NCBI RefSeq assembly: GCF_000956465.1
Contig: NZ_JYJA01000036.1
Coordinates: forward strand, 1-64,000
Direction: 5' to 3'
DNA length: 64,000 bases
DNA from: Microbacterium trichothecenolyticum
GTDB taxonomy: Bacteria; Actinomycetota; Actinomycetes; Actinomycetales; Microbacteriaceae
The translations under genes and the position numbers were made by a program. Every line of letters begins with the position of its first letter. Within the stretch, counting starts at the first letter, position 1. Below are positions 46,795 to 55,569 of the stretch, piece after piece. The notes under the pieces were generated by a model. It was not told the DNA's origin. It was given only the letters and a program-made list of their open reading frames with translations, and did not search any database.

Positions 46795-47009
46795 TGGTGA
46801 AGCCCACGAAGGTCACCAACTCGATCCGCGCCGTCCGCGAAGCGGCCGGCATGACCCAGGCCGATCTCGCCCGTCGTGTGGGCGTCACGCGGCAGACCCT
46901 CATCGCCATCGAGCAGGGACGGTACTCCCCGACGCTCGAACTGGCGTTCCAGCTGTCCCGCGCGTTCGGCGTCGGGCTCGACGACCTCTTCGACTACCCG
47001 GAGCAATGA
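46794..47009 (+). CDS. Short XRE-family helix-turn-helix regulator
   Basis: 71 aa, a bare Cro/CI-type domain: NSIRAVREAAGMTQADLARRVGVTRQTLIAIEQGRYSPTLELAFQLSRAFGVGLDDLFDY. Both helix 2 (TQADLARRVG) and recognition helix 3 (TRQTLIAIE) are complete. There is no ligand domain. It overlaps the membrane gene by one base and precedes the oxidoreductase by one base. It is the best candidate to bind the twin operators at 46282-46343 and repress its own operon. Confidence 0.9.
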   Translation: MVKPTKVTNSIRAVREAAGMTQADLARRVGVTRQTLIAIEQGRYSPTLELAFQLSRAFGVGLDDLFDYPEQ

Positions 47010-47010
47010 C

Positions 47011-48066
47011 ATGACGATTCATGAGGACGGCACGACGGATGCCGCGGCCGCGATTCCCGGGGCGATGGCGGCGTGGCGGCAGCGCCGTTACGGCGGGGCC
47101 GACGGGGTGGTCCTCGAGACCGTCGACGTGCCGGCGCCCGGCCGCGGCGAGGTGCTCCTGCGCCTGCGGGCAACAGGCCTCAACAACGGCGACATCCGGG
47201 TCATGCGCGGCGAGCCGCTCCTCGTGCGGCTCGCCTTCGGCCTGCGCCGCCCACGCCAAGCCGTCCGAGGGATGGATGCCGCCGCCACCGTCGTCGCCCT
47301 CGGCGAGGGCGTCACCGCGCTCGCCGTCGGCGACGAGGTCGTGGGCGAGCTCCCCGCGGGCGGCGGCCTCGCCCACTATGCCCTCGCGCCGGCCGGCCGG
47401 CTGGCGCGGCGGCCCGCCGAGCTCGATGCCGTGATCGCCGCAGCGCTTCCGGTCGCAGGGGGCACAGCATGGCAGGCGCTGGAGCTCGGCGGAGTCATCC
47501 GCCCGGCGGCGGACGCGTCGACGCAGCGAGTGCTCGTCATCGGGGCGTCGGGCGGCGTGGGCACGTTCGCGGTGCAGCTCGCGGCGGCGCGCGGTGCCGA
47601 GGTGTGGGCGCTGTGCGGGGATCGCAACCGGGCGCTCGTCGAGGGGCTCGGCGCGTCGCGCACGTTCGACTACCGCACGGTGCAGCCCGGGTCGGCGGAG
47701 CTCGGGGAGGGCCGCTTCGACGCCGTTGTGGACATCGCCGGCACCGCGCCGCTGCGCACGCTGCGTCGGCTGGTGCGTCAGGGGGGCCGCGTCGTGCTCG
47801 TGTCGGGTGAAGGCGGACGCGTCTGGGGTCCGATCGGGCGCATCGCCGCGGCATCCGTCCTCTCGATCGGTTCCAAGCGGCCGCTTCGTCCGCTCGCCGC
47901 CGTCGCGAAGCCGGACGTGCTCGCACAGCTGCTCGCGCTCGCCGCGGCCGGCAGCCTGCGCCCCGTGATCGAGGCGCGGGTCCCGTTCGCCGACGCCGGC
48001 ACTGCGCTCGCTCGCGTCGCCGACGGTCACGTGACGGGGAAGGTCGTCGTCATCGCCCGAGCATGA
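47011..48066 (+). CDS. Zinc-type alcohol dehydrogenase / quinone oxidoreductase family protein
   Basis: 351 aa, medium-chain dehydrogenase/reductase fold. The N-terminal GroES-like part has GRGEVLLRLRATGLNNGDIRVMRG and GMDAAATVVALGEGV; the nucleotide site is RVLVIGASGGVGTFAVQLAAARGAEV; the end is HVTGKVVVIARA. No catalytic zinc Cys/His pattern is visible, so this is the zinc-free, quinone-reductase-like, NADPH-using branch. It begins one base after the XRE stop, so it belongs to the XRE operon, perhaps as the effector enzyme of that regulon. Confidence 0.88.
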   Translation: MTIHEDGTTDAAAAIPGAMAAWRQRRYGGADGVVLETVDVPAPGRGEVLLRLRATGLNNGDIRVMRGEPLLVRLAFGLRRPRQAVRGMDAAATVVALGEGVTALAVGDEVVGELPAGGGLAHYALAPAGRLARRPAELDAVIAAALPVAGGTAWQALELGGVIRPAADASTQRVLVIGASGGVGTFAVQLAAARGAEVWALCGDRNRALVEGLGASRTFDYRTVQPGSAELGEGRFDAVVDIAGTAPLRTLRRLVRQGGRVVLVSGEGGRVWGPIGRIAAASVLSIGSKRPLRPLAAVAKPDVLAQLLALAAAGSLRPVIEARVPFADAGTALARVADGHVTGKVVVIARA

Positions 48067-48214
48067 GACGGATGCCGCGTCTCCCAGATCGCATTCAGGG
48101 TCCGTGAGACAATGGACGTGGCGTGCCCGGATCGCCCTTCGACAGGCTGAGCAACCCTGGAGCGAAGACCGCCGGGCCTCTGGACAGCGTCCGCCGCGCC
48201 TCTACAGGAGCAAG

Positions 48215-49099
48215 ATGTCCACGCAGAACACCGCGCCCGCCACCACTCCGGTCACCGGGTCGGCCTCCGGCCGGACCCAGCAGATCCGTCGCTACCTGAT
48301 GTGCCGCCCCGAGCACTTCACGGTCAGCTACACCATCAACCCGTGGATGGAGCCGGCCAACCCGACCGACACCGCCCTCGCGGTGCGCCAGTGGCAGGCT
48401 CTCTACGACACGTACATCGCGCTCGGCCACGAGGTGCACCTCATCGACCCCATCGAGGGTCTTCCTGACATGGTCTACACGGCCAACGGCGGGTTCGTCA
48501 TCGACAACGTCGCGTACGGCGCGAAGTTCCGCTTCCAGGAGCGCGTCCCCGAGGGGCCCGCGTTCATGGACTGGTTCCGTGACAACGGCTTCGAGGTCGC
48601 GGAGCCCGTCGAGGTCAACGAGGGCGAGGGCGACTTCCTGCTCGTCGGCGACACGATCCTCGCCGGGACCGGCTTCCGTTCGACGGGTGACAGTCACCGG
48701 GAACTCGGCGACGTGTTCGGCAAGGAGGTCGTGAGCCTCACTCTCGTCGACCCGCGGTTCTACCACCTCGACACCGCGATCTCGGTGCTGGACCCCGTCG
48801 AGGGTCCCGGCGGCGTCGAGAAGGCCAACATCGCGTACCTCGAGCACGCGTTCGACGAGCGCAGCCAGGCGATCCTCGCCGAGCGCTATCCCGACGCGAT
48901 CCGCGTCGCCGACGCCGACGGCGCCGTGTTCGGTCTCAACTCGGCCAGCGACGGTCTCAACGTGATCATCTCGCCGCGCGCGACCGGCTTCGAGGCGCAG
49001 CTGCGCGAACGCGGCTACAACCCGGTGCTCGTCGACCTGTCCGAGCTGCTGCTCGGCGGCGGCGGCATCAAGTGCTGCACGCTCGAGCTGCGACGCTGA
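48215..49099 (+). CDS. Dimethylargininase / arginine dihydrolase-like amidinohydrolase
   Basis: 294 aa, guanidine-modifying enzyme fold. Catalytic Cys is 287 or 288 (GGGGIKCCTLEL), and the His is in DPRFYHLDTAISVLD. The N-terminal block MCRPEHFTVSYTINPWMEP and LPDMVYTANGG places Asn42 and Asn91 as in cyanobacterial arginine dihydrolase (ArgZ), which turns arginine directly into ornithine, CO2 and ammonia. A dimethylarginine hydrolase giving citrulline is the alternative. The next gene, 24 bases away, is ornithine aminotransferase, which favours ornithine as product. ATG 48215 follows ACAGGAG. Confidence 0.85.
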   Translation: MSTQNTAPATTPVTGSASGRTQQIRRYLMCRPEHFTVSYTINPWMEPANPTDTALAVRQWQALYDTYIALGHEVHLIDPIEGLPDMVYTANGGFVIDNVAYGAKFRFQERVPEGPAFMDWFRDNGFEVAEPVEVNEGEGDFLLVGDTILAGTGFRSTGDSHRELGDVFGKEVVSLTLVDPRFYHLDTAISVLDPVEGPGGVEKANIAYLEHAFDERSQAILAERYPDAIRVADADGAVFGLNSASDGLNVIISPRATGFEAQLRERGYNPVLVDLSELLLGGGGIKCCTLELRR

Positions 49100-49122
49100 C
49101 CCGCGCGAAAGAGGAGCCCCCG

Positions 49123-50349
49123 ATGACCGCCGCCTCCACCTCACTCGATGCCGCCATGAGCCAGATCATCGCCGCCGAGGAGCAGCACGTCGCCCACAAC
49201 TACCACCCGCTCCCCGTCGTGATCTCGCGCGGCGAGGGAGCGTGGGTGACGGATGTCGAGGGCAAGCGCTACCTCGACCTGCTCTCGGCCTACTCGGCCC
49301 TCAACTTCGGGCACGGGCACCCTGCGATCGTCGCCGCCGCGCAGGAGCAGCTGAACCGACTGACGCTCACCAGCCGGGCGTACCACAACGACCGTCTGGG
49401 ACCCTTTGCCGCTGCGCTCGCCGAGCTCTGCGGCAAAGACCTCGTGCTGCCGATGAACACCGGCGCCGAGGCCGTCGAGACCGGCATCAAGGTCGCCCGC
49501 GCGTGGGGCTACCGAGTGAAGGGCGTCGCTGCGGACGCCGCGAAGATCGTCGTCGCGCACGGCAACTTCCACGGGCGCACCACGACGATCGTCGGCTTCA
49601 GCGACGACCCGCAGGCACGCGCCGACTTCGGTCCGTTCACGCCCGGCTTCGTCTCGGTGCCGTTCGGCGACGCCGCGGTCATCGACGCCGCGATCACCGC
49701 CGACACGGTGGCCGTGCTCATCGAGCCGATCCAGGGTGAGGCGGGCGTCATCCTCCCGCCCGAGGGCTACCTGAAGAAGGTGCGGGAGATCTGCACCCGC
49801 CGCGGCGTGCTGTTCATCGCCGACGAGATCCAGTCCGGCCTCGGCCGCGTGGGCGAGACGTTCGCGTGCGACCGCGAAGGCGTGGTGCCCGACATCTACC
49901 TCCTCGGCAAGGCGCTGGGCGGGGGCATCCTTCCGCTGTCGGCGGTCGTCGCCGACCGCGACGTGCTCGGGGTGATCCACCCGGGCGAGCACGGCTCGAC
50001 ATTCGGCGGCAACCCGCTCGCCGCGGCCGTGGGCCTGCGGGTGGTCGAGATGCTGCAGACCGGCGAGTTCCAGGGCCGCGCGAAGCTCCTCGGCGACCAC
50101 CTCGAGGCGAAGCTCCAGGAGCTCGTCGGCCACGGCGTCACCGCGGTGCGTGTCGCGGGTCTCTGGGCAGGCATCGACATCGACCCTGAGGTCGGCACCG
50201 GACGCGAGATCGCCGAGCGTCTCATCGGGCGCGGCGTGCTCGCCAAGGACACGCACGGCCAGACGATCCGCATCGCGCCGCCGCTCGTCGTGCGCGCGAC
50301 CGAGCTGGACTGGGCGGTCGAACAGCTGCGGTTCGTGCTCGCGGCCTGA
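49123..50349 (+). CDS. rocD: Ornithine aminotransferase
   Basis: 408 aa, PLP enzyme converting ornithine and 2-oxoglutarate to glutamate 5-semialdehyde and glutamate. Motifs: LDLLSAYSALNFGHGHP, LPMNTGAEAVETGIKVARAWGY, IVVAHGNFHGRTTTIVGFS, EPIQGEAGVILP, ADEIQSGLGRVG and the PLP lysine K263 in LLGKALGGGILP; GEHGSTFGGNPLA is also present. It is cotranscribed with the arginine-dihydrolase-like gene. Its product is the substrate of the aldehyde dehydrogenase half of PutA (42249-46070), so arginine and proline catabolism meet here. Confidence 0.94.
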   Translation: MTAASTSLDAAMSQIIAAEEQHVAHNYHPLPVVISRGEGAWVTDVEGKRYLDLLSAYSALNFGHGHPAIVAAAQEQLNRLTLTSRAYHNDRLGPFAAALAELCGKDLVLPMNTGAEAVETGIKVARAWGYRVKGVAADAAKIVVAHGNFHGRTTTIVGFSDDPQARADFGPFTPGFVSVPFGDAAVIDAAITADTVAVLIEPIQGEAGVILPPEGYLKKVREICTRRGVLFIADEIQSGLGRVGETFACDREGVVPDIYLLGKALGGGILPLSAVVADRDVLGVIHPGEHGSTFGGNPLAAAVGLRVVEMLQTGEFQGRAKLLGDHLEAKLQELVGHGVTAVRVAGLWAGIDIDPEVGTGREIAERLIGRGVLAKDTHGQTIRIAPPLVVRATELDWAVEQLRFVLAA

Positions 50350-50378
50350 GGGGTCTGAGGTCGGGGCTCAGCGGCGGC

Positions 50379-51980
50379 TCACGCCACCTCGACGTTGAGC
50401 TGCTGCCACCCTGTCGCGCCGTCGGGCGCGGGCCACGCGTCGGTCTCGGTCTGCCGTTCGCCCTTCACGTTGGTGGCGCGGCAGCGGATCGCGTGAGAGC
50501 CGCGTTCGGCCGTCCACGGGATCGACCACTGCACCCACGTGTCGTCCGAGATCGCCGACGCCAGTGTCGCCTCGCGCCACGGCCCGCCGTCGACCTGCAC
50601 CTCGACCTTCGCGATGCCCACGTGCTGCTGCCAGGCGACGCCCGCGATGGTGGTGTCGCCGGCGCTCAGTCCCTGGCCACGGCGCGGCAGGTCGATGCGC
50701 GACTGCAGCTTGATCGGCCCCTTCGCCGACCATCCGCGCGTCGTCCAGTAAGCGGTGGCCTTGTCGAACCGCGTCACCTCGAGCTCGGTGACCCACTTGG
50801 TCGCCGAGACGTAGCCATACAGCCCGGGGACGACCATGCGCACCGGGAAGCCGTGCTCCGCCGGGAGCGGTTCGTCGTTCATCCCGAGGGCGAGGATCGC
50901 GGCGCGCGACTCCTCCTGCAGCACTTCCAGCGGCGTGCTCGCGGTGAAGCCGTCGATCGATCTCGACAGGACCATGTCAGCGTCCGACGTCGGCCGGGCG
51001 CGCTCGAGCAGCAGGCGGATCGGATACCCGAGCCACTTCGCATTGCCGATGAGGTCGCCGCCGACGGGGTTCGACACGCACGCGAGGGTGGTCCAGCTCT
51101 CCTCGAGGGGGAGCGCAAGCAGCTCGTCCCACCCGATCTCGACCTCGTTCTCCACGAGTCCGTGGATGCGCAGGCTCCAGTCGCTCGGATCCACCTGCGG
51201 CACGACGAGGGCGGTGTCGATGCGGTAGAAGCTCGCGTTCGGGGTCACGACCGGCGTCATGCCGGTGAGATCGAGCTGCGCATCGGCCGGGACCGGCGGC
51301 GCGGCGACGGCCGGCGCGGGCAGTCGGAGGGCCCGGCGCACGGCGGTGACGGTGCGGGAACCTGCCTGCAGCGCGGTCCCCGCGATCGCCGCGATCACGC
51401 CGGCCGCCGTGGCCGCACCTGCCCACACGAGGAAACGGCGGCGCGACGGGTCGTCGTCGCCTGGCGCGTCGCCCGTGCCCGCCGCCGTCGAGGCGGGGGA
51501 CGAGGCATCCGTCGTGCGTCTTGCCAGCTGCGTCAGCAGCCGCACCACCGTCGCCGCGACGAGGCCCGCGGCGAGCGAGGGGAGCCACGCGAGTCCGGTC
51601 GCGCCGGCACGGGTCATCGCGAGCACGGCGACGACCGCACCCAGGACGGCGAACAGTGCGGCGCCGAACCACGGGCGACGCAGTTCCAGGATGCCGACAC
51701 CCGCCGCCGCGACCAGCAGCACAAGCGCGATCCCGACGAGCAGGGCGAGCTTGTCGGCCGTGCCGAACAGCGAGATCGCGGCATCCTTCGCCCACGGCGG
51801 TGCGAGGTCGATGAGCACGCCGCCGACGACGGAGAAGGGGCTCGACGACGGCGCGACCAACGCTGCGACCAGTTCGCCCACCCCCGCGCCGAGGACGGCG
51901 GACGCCGCGCCCGCTCCCGCGCCGGAGAGGGCCGAGGCCTTCGCGGCGACGCGCGTCGCGGCCCCCGCTTCACGAGTCAT
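50379..51980 (-). CDS. Membrane molybdopterin-dependent oxidoreductase (sulfite oxidase family)
   Basis: 533 aa. The N-terminal 170 residues contain about four hydrophobic segments, then SRRRFLVWAGAATAAGVIAAIAG, a twin-arginine-like motif and a further membrane segment. From about residue 230 comes the sulfite-oxidase-type domain: VVTPNASFYRIDTALVVPQVDPSDWSLRIHG, Cys in TLACVSNPVGGDLIGNAKW (the molybdenum ligand), and GYVSATKWVTELEV; an Ig-like dimerisation domain closes it (VEVQVDGGPWREA). The electron donor is not known. ATG 51980 is preceded by TATGCT with a 6-base gap. Divergent from the ATP-grasp cluster. Confidence 0.9.
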   Translation of the reverse strand: MTREAGAATRVAAKASALSGAGAGAASAVLGAGVGELVAALVAPSSSPFSVVGGVLIDLAPPWAKDAAISLFGTADKLALLVGIALVLLVAAAGVGILELRRPWFGAALFAVLGAVVAVLAMTRAGATGLAWLPSLAAGLVAATVVRLLTQLARRTTDASSPASTAAGTGDAPGDDDPSRRRFLVWAGAATAAGVIAAIAGTALQAGSRTVTAVRRALRLPAPAVAAPPVPADAQLDLTGMTPVVTPNASFYRIDTALVVPQVDPSDWSLRIHGLVENEVEIGWDELLALPLEESWTTLACVSNPVGGDLIGNAKWLGYPIRLLLERARPTSDADMVLSRSIDGFTASTPLEVLQEESRAAILALGMNDEPLPAEHGFPVRMVVPGLYGYVSATKWVTELEVTRFDKATAYWTTRGWSAKGPIKLQSRIDLPRRGQGLSAGDTTIAGVAWQQHVGIAKVEVQVDGGPWREATLASAISDDTWVQWSIPWTAERGSHAIRCRATNVKGERQTETDAWPAPDGATGWQQLNVEVA

Positions 51981-51986
51981 AGCGGG

Positions 51987-51992
51987 AGCATA
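51987..51992 (-). promoter_or_regulatory. Minus-10 box, leaderless molybdoenzyme gene
   Basis: TATGCT on the minus strand ends 6 bases before the ATG at 51980. Confidence 0.5.
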
Positions 51993-52057
51993 CGTCCGAT
52001 CCTCCCAGTGCGGACCAGGAGAACGGCTCGGAAACACGAGCGCAACGAAGGCCGCAT

Positions 52058-52063
52058 TAGGCT
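52058..52063 (+). promoter_or_regulatory. Minus-10 box, leaderless ATP-grasp gene
   Basis: TAGGCT ends 6 bases before the ATG at 52070. Confidence 0.5.
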
Positions 52064-52069
52064 CTTCGC

Positions 52070-53755
52070 ATGGGTGATCTGTTCGACGGCTACGGCTCCA
52101 CGCTGGCGCCGCGCAAGACGCCCTCGGGGGTACCCGCGTTCGACGAGATGTTCGGGAGCCCGGCCCACCCGGGCGCGCCGGCCGAATCGCGCGAGGCCTA
52201 TCGAGAGCTCTACCAGGCGCTCGCGCAGATGACCCAGGAGGAGCTGCGCGGCCGCACCGATTCGCTCGCGAGCTCGTACCTCGCGCAGGGCGTGACGTTC
52301 GACTTCGCGGGAGAGGAGCGGCCGTTCCCGCTCGACGCCGTGCCGCGCGTGATCACGTACGACGAGTGGTCGCGCATCGAGGCCGGCGTCAAGCAGCGCG
52401 TGCGCGCACTCGAGGCGTTCCTCGACGACGCGTACGGGCATCAGTTCTGCGTGCGCGACGAGGTGCTGCCCGCTGGACTCATCGCGAGCTCGCAGTACTT
52501 CTACCGTCAGGCCGCCGGTATCCACTCGGCCAACGGCGTGCGCATCCAGGTGTCGGGCATCGACCTGATCCGCGACGAGCACGGCGAGATGCGTGTGCTC
52601 GAAGACAACGTGCGGGTCCCGTCGGGCGTCAGCTACGTCATCTCGAACCGGCGGGTCATGGCCCAGACCCTGCCCGAGCTGTTCGTGTCGATGCGGGTGC
52701 GCCCCGTCGGCGACTACCCGAACAAGCTCCTCGCGGCGCTGCGCGCCTCCGCCCCCGCGGGCATCGAGGACCCGAACGTCGTGGTGCTGACGCCCGGTGT
52801 CTACAACTCCGCCTACTTCGAGCATACGCTGCTGGCCCGCCTGATGGGCGTCGAGCTCGTCGAGGGCCGCGACCTGCTCTGCATCGGCGGCAAGGTGTTC
52901 ATGCGCACCACGCGCGGCCCCAAGCGCGTCGACGTCATCTACCGCCGCGTCGACGACGAATTCCTCGACCCGCTGCAGTTCCGCGCCGACTCGATGCTCG
53001 GCGCCCCTGGCCTCATGCTGGCCGCGCGTCTGGGCAACGTCACGATCGCCAATGCGGTCGGCAACGGCGTCGCCGACGACAAGCTGCTCTACACGTACGT
53101 CCCCGACCTCATCCGCTACTACCTCGCGGAAGAGCCCATCCTCAAGAACGTCGACACGTGGCGGCTCGAAGACCCGAACGCCCTCGAAGAGGTGCTCGAC
53201 CGTCTCGACGAGCTGGTGGTCAAGCCCGTCGACGGCTCCGGTGGCAAGGGGCTGGTCGTCGGGCCGGATGCCTCACCCGCCGAGCTCGAGAAGCTCCGGC
53301 AGCGCCTGCTCGCCGACCCGCGCGGCTGGATCGCGCAGCCCGTGGTCATGCTCTCGACGATCCCCACGCTCGTGGAGGACGGGATGCGTCCGCGTCACGC
53401 CGATCTCCGCCCCTTCGCGGTCAACGACGGCGAGGACGTGTGGGTGCTCCCCGGCGGCCTCACCCGCGTCGCCCTTCCCGAGGGCCAGCTCGTGGTGAAC
53501 TCCAGCCAAGGCGGCGGGTCGAAGGACACCTGGATCGTCGGCGGCTCCGCTCCCGCCCAGGTCGAGTACGGCCAGGGGCAGAGCGTGGCCGGCCTGGTCG
53601 CCGACCAGGCAGCCACGGTGACCGCGGCGATCCCGATCATCTACGACGCCCAGACCGAGCCGACGCACTCGCCGCAGGACCGCCCGCGCTCGCGCGTAGA
53701 GCAGCAGGAGCAGCAGCAGCAGGCTGCGGAGCAGGACGGAGGTGCATCATGCTGA
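52070..53755 (+). CDS. Circularly permuted ATP-grasp protein (predicted amidoligase)
   Basis: 561 aa. Clear members of the family share VRIQVSGIDLIRDEHGEMRVLEDNVRVPSGVSY, GDLLCIGGKVFMRTTRGP-like segments (RDLLCIGGKVFMR), VDVIYRRVDDEFLDPL, VANAVGNGVADDKLLYTYVPDLIRYYLAEEP (here NAVGNGVADDK) and LDELVVKPVDGSGGKGLVVG. All are found here in order. Predicted to form an ATP-dependent amide bond, substrate unknown. The C-terminus has a Gln/Glu run (EQQEQQQQ, bases 53699-53722). It is first of a three-gene cluster and overlaps the next gene by 7 bases. TAGGCT lies 6 bases before the ATG. Confidence 0.9.
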   Translation: MGDLFDGYGSTLAPRKTPSGVPAFDEMFGSPAHPGAPAESREAYRELYQALAQMTQEELRGRTDSLASSYLAQGVTFDFAGEERPFPLDAVPRVITYDEWSRIEAGVKQRVRALEAFLDDAYGHQFCVRDEVLPAGLIASSQYFYRQAAGIHSANGVRIQVSGIDLIRDEHGEMRVLEDNVRVPSGVSYVISNRRVMAQTLPELFVSMRVRPVGDYPNKLLAALRASAPAGIEDPNVVVLTPGVYNSAYFEHTLLARLMGVELVEGRDLLCIGGKVFMRTTRGPKRVDVIYRRVDDEFLDPLQFRADSMLGAPGLMLAARLGNVTIANAVGNGVADDKLLYTYVPDLIRYYLAEEPILKNVDTWRLEDPNALEEVLDRLDELVVKPVDGSGGKGLVVGPDASPAELEKLRQRLLADPRGWIAQPVVMLSTIPTLVEDGMRPRHADLRPFAVNDGEDVWVLPGGLTRVALPEGQLVVNSSQGGGSKDTWIVGGSAPAQVEYGQGQSVAGLVADQAATVTAAIPIIYDAQTEPTHSPQDRPRSRVEQQEQQQQAAEQDGGASC

Positions 53756-54681
53756 GTCGCATCGCCGAGAGCCTCTTCTGGATCGGGCGCTACATCGAGC
53801 GCAGCGACGGCACCGCCCGCATCCTCGACGTGCACCTGCAGCTCCTCCTCGAGGACCCGTGGATCGATGAGGACACGGCGTGCCGGTCGCTCCTCAGCGT
53901 CATGGGGTCTCTGCCGCCCGAAGGCGTCGACCAGGTACGCCGCGAGGACGTGCTCGCGCGCCTCGCCGTCGACCGGATGAACCCGTCGAGCATCGCGTAC
54001 GCGCTCACGGCGGCGCGCGAGAACGCCCGCCGCGCGCGGGAGATCGTCTCGACGGAGCTGTGGGAGACCCTCAACACGACGAACGCCCGCATGCCGCGGC
54101 GCCTGCAGAACGACCGCGTGCACGAGTTCTTCCAGTGGGTGCGCGAGCGGGCGGCGCTCGCCGTCGGCATCGTGGACTCGTCGACGAGCCGCGACGAGGC
54201 CTGGCAGTTCTTCACGCTGGGGCGCAGCATCGAGCGCACCGACATGACCGCGCGCCTGCTCGCGACGCGGTCGCTGACCGAGGCATCCGGTCCGTCGTGG
54301 ACGACCATCCTGCGCTCGTGCGGCGCGTACGAGGCGTACCTGCGCACGTACCGAGGCATGCCGAGCGCCCGCAATGCGGCCGAGTTCCTGCTGCTCGACC
54401 GGCTCTTCCCCCGCTCGATCATCTACTCGATCCAGCGCGCCGAGGAGTGCATGAGCGCCATCGATCCCCGCGCGGACCGCGTGGGCCACTCCAACACCGT
54501 GCTGCGGGCGCTCGGCCAGATCCGCAACGACCTCGAATACCGGCCGATCTCCGAGATCCTCGGCGAGCTGCCGACGCACATGGACCGCGTGCAGAAGGTC
54601 ACGCGCGAGGCATCCGAAGCCATCCGCGGCCGGTTCTTCCCGACGCAGGCCGAGCCCAGCTGGATCGGAGAGATCTCATGA
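53749..54681 (+). CDS. Alpha-E domain protein
   Basis: 310 aa, all-helical Alpha-E family. MLSRIAESLFWIGRYIERSDGTARILDV is the family opening, with ENARRAREIVSTELWETLN, FFTLGRSIERTDMTARLLATR and FLLLDRLFPRSIIYSIQ inside. The biochemical role is unknown. The gene is nearly always encoded with the circularly permuted ATP-grasp protein and a transglutaminase, as here, and may act as an adaptor or substrate carrier. ATG 53749 overlaps the ATP-grasp stop by 7 bases; its own stop overlaps the transglutaminase start (ATGA at 54678). Confidence 0.92.
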   Translation: MLSRIAESLFWIGRYIERSDGTARILDVHLQLLLEDPWIDEDTACRSLLSVMGSLPPEGVDQVRREDVLARLAVDRMNPSSIAYALTAARENARRAREIVSTELWETLNTTNARMPRRLQNDRVHEFFQWVRERAALAVGIVDSSTSRDEAWQFFTLGRSIERTDMTARLLATRSLTEASGPSWTTILRSCGAYEAYLRTYRGMPSARNAAEFLLLDRLFPRSIIYSIQRAEECMSAIDPRADRVGHSNTVLRALGQIRNDLEYRPISEILGELPTHMDRVQKVTREASEAIRGRFFPTQAEPSWIGEIS

Positions 54682-55523
54682 AAAGACTCCGGATCGAGCA
54701 TCAGACCGGCTTCAGCTATCAGGGCGACGTGACCGCGTCGTACAACGAGGCGCGCATGCTGCCGGGTTCCACCGACAGCCAGTTCGTGCTCAACTCGTCT
54801 CTCGACATCGAGCCGTCGACCTCCGTCAACCAGTACGTCGACTACTTCGGCACACGGGTTGCGGCGTTCGACGTGCTCTCGCCCCACTCGTCGCTCACGA
54901 TCACCGCTCGCTCGCTGGTCGAGGTGCGTCCGCGGCCGCTCGAGCACATCGACGTGACGTGGGAGGTTCTCGCCCGCGAGGCGGCCCGCTCGCTCGAGAC
55001 CGTCGAGCAGCTGTCGCAGACCCGGCGCACCCGCCCCCACGAGGAGGTCGCCGAGCTCGCCCGGTCGATCGCCGCGCAGCACGACCACCCCGGCCGCGCT
55101 GCGCACGCGATCGCGGTCGCCATCGGCGACGCCGTCGAGTACATGCACGGCATCACCGGCGTGCACTCGACCGCAGCCGAGGCGTGGGAGGCGCGCAAAG
55201 GCGTCTGCCAGGACATGGCCCACATCGCACTCGGTGCGCTGCGTGAGGTCGGCATCCCGGCGCGGTACGTGTCGGGATACCTGCATCCGCGGCCGTCGGC
55301 GGAGGTCGGCGTCGCAGTGACGGGCGAGTCCCACGCGTGGATCGAGTGGTTCGCGGGCCAGTGGCAGGGATTCGACCCCACGAACAACATCGAGATCGGC
55401 GACCGCCACGTGCTCGTCGGCCGCGGCCGCGACTACGGCGACGTTCCGCCGCTGCGGGGCGTCTACGCCGGCCCGTTCAAGAGCAACCTCCACGTCAAGG
55501 TCACGATCACGCGCGAGGCGTAG
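54678..55523 (+). CDS. Transglutaminase-like cysteine protease/ligase
   Basis: 281 aa. An N-terminal beta domain (LRIEHQTGFSYQGDVTASYNEARMLP) is followed by the transglutaminase core with the triad Cys177 (RKGVCQDMAH), His219 (GESHAWIEW) and Asp233 (GFDPTNN). No signal peptide or membrane segment, so it acts in the cytoplasm, as expected for a partner of the ATP-grasp protein; together they could attach and remove or exchange a peptide-like group. Translationally coupled to the Alpha-E gene. Confidence 0.92.
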   Translation: MKRLRIEHQTGFSYQGDVTASYNEARMLPGSTDSQFVLNSSLDIEPSTSVNQYVDYFGTRVAAFDVLSPHSSLTITARSLVEVRPRPLEHIDVTWEVLAREAARSLETVEQLSQTRRTRPHEEVAELARSIAAQHDHPGRAAHAIAVAIGDAVEYMHGITGVHSTAAEAWEARKGVCQDMAHIALGALREVGIPARYVSGYLHPRPSAEVGVAVTGESHAWIEWFAGQWQGFDPTNNIEIGDRHVLVGRGRDYGDVPPLRGVYAGPFKSNLHVKVTITREA

Positions 55524-55569
55524 CAGAGCTGCCGAAGCTCTCCGGGTCTCGGCGGACGGATGCTGCGGC

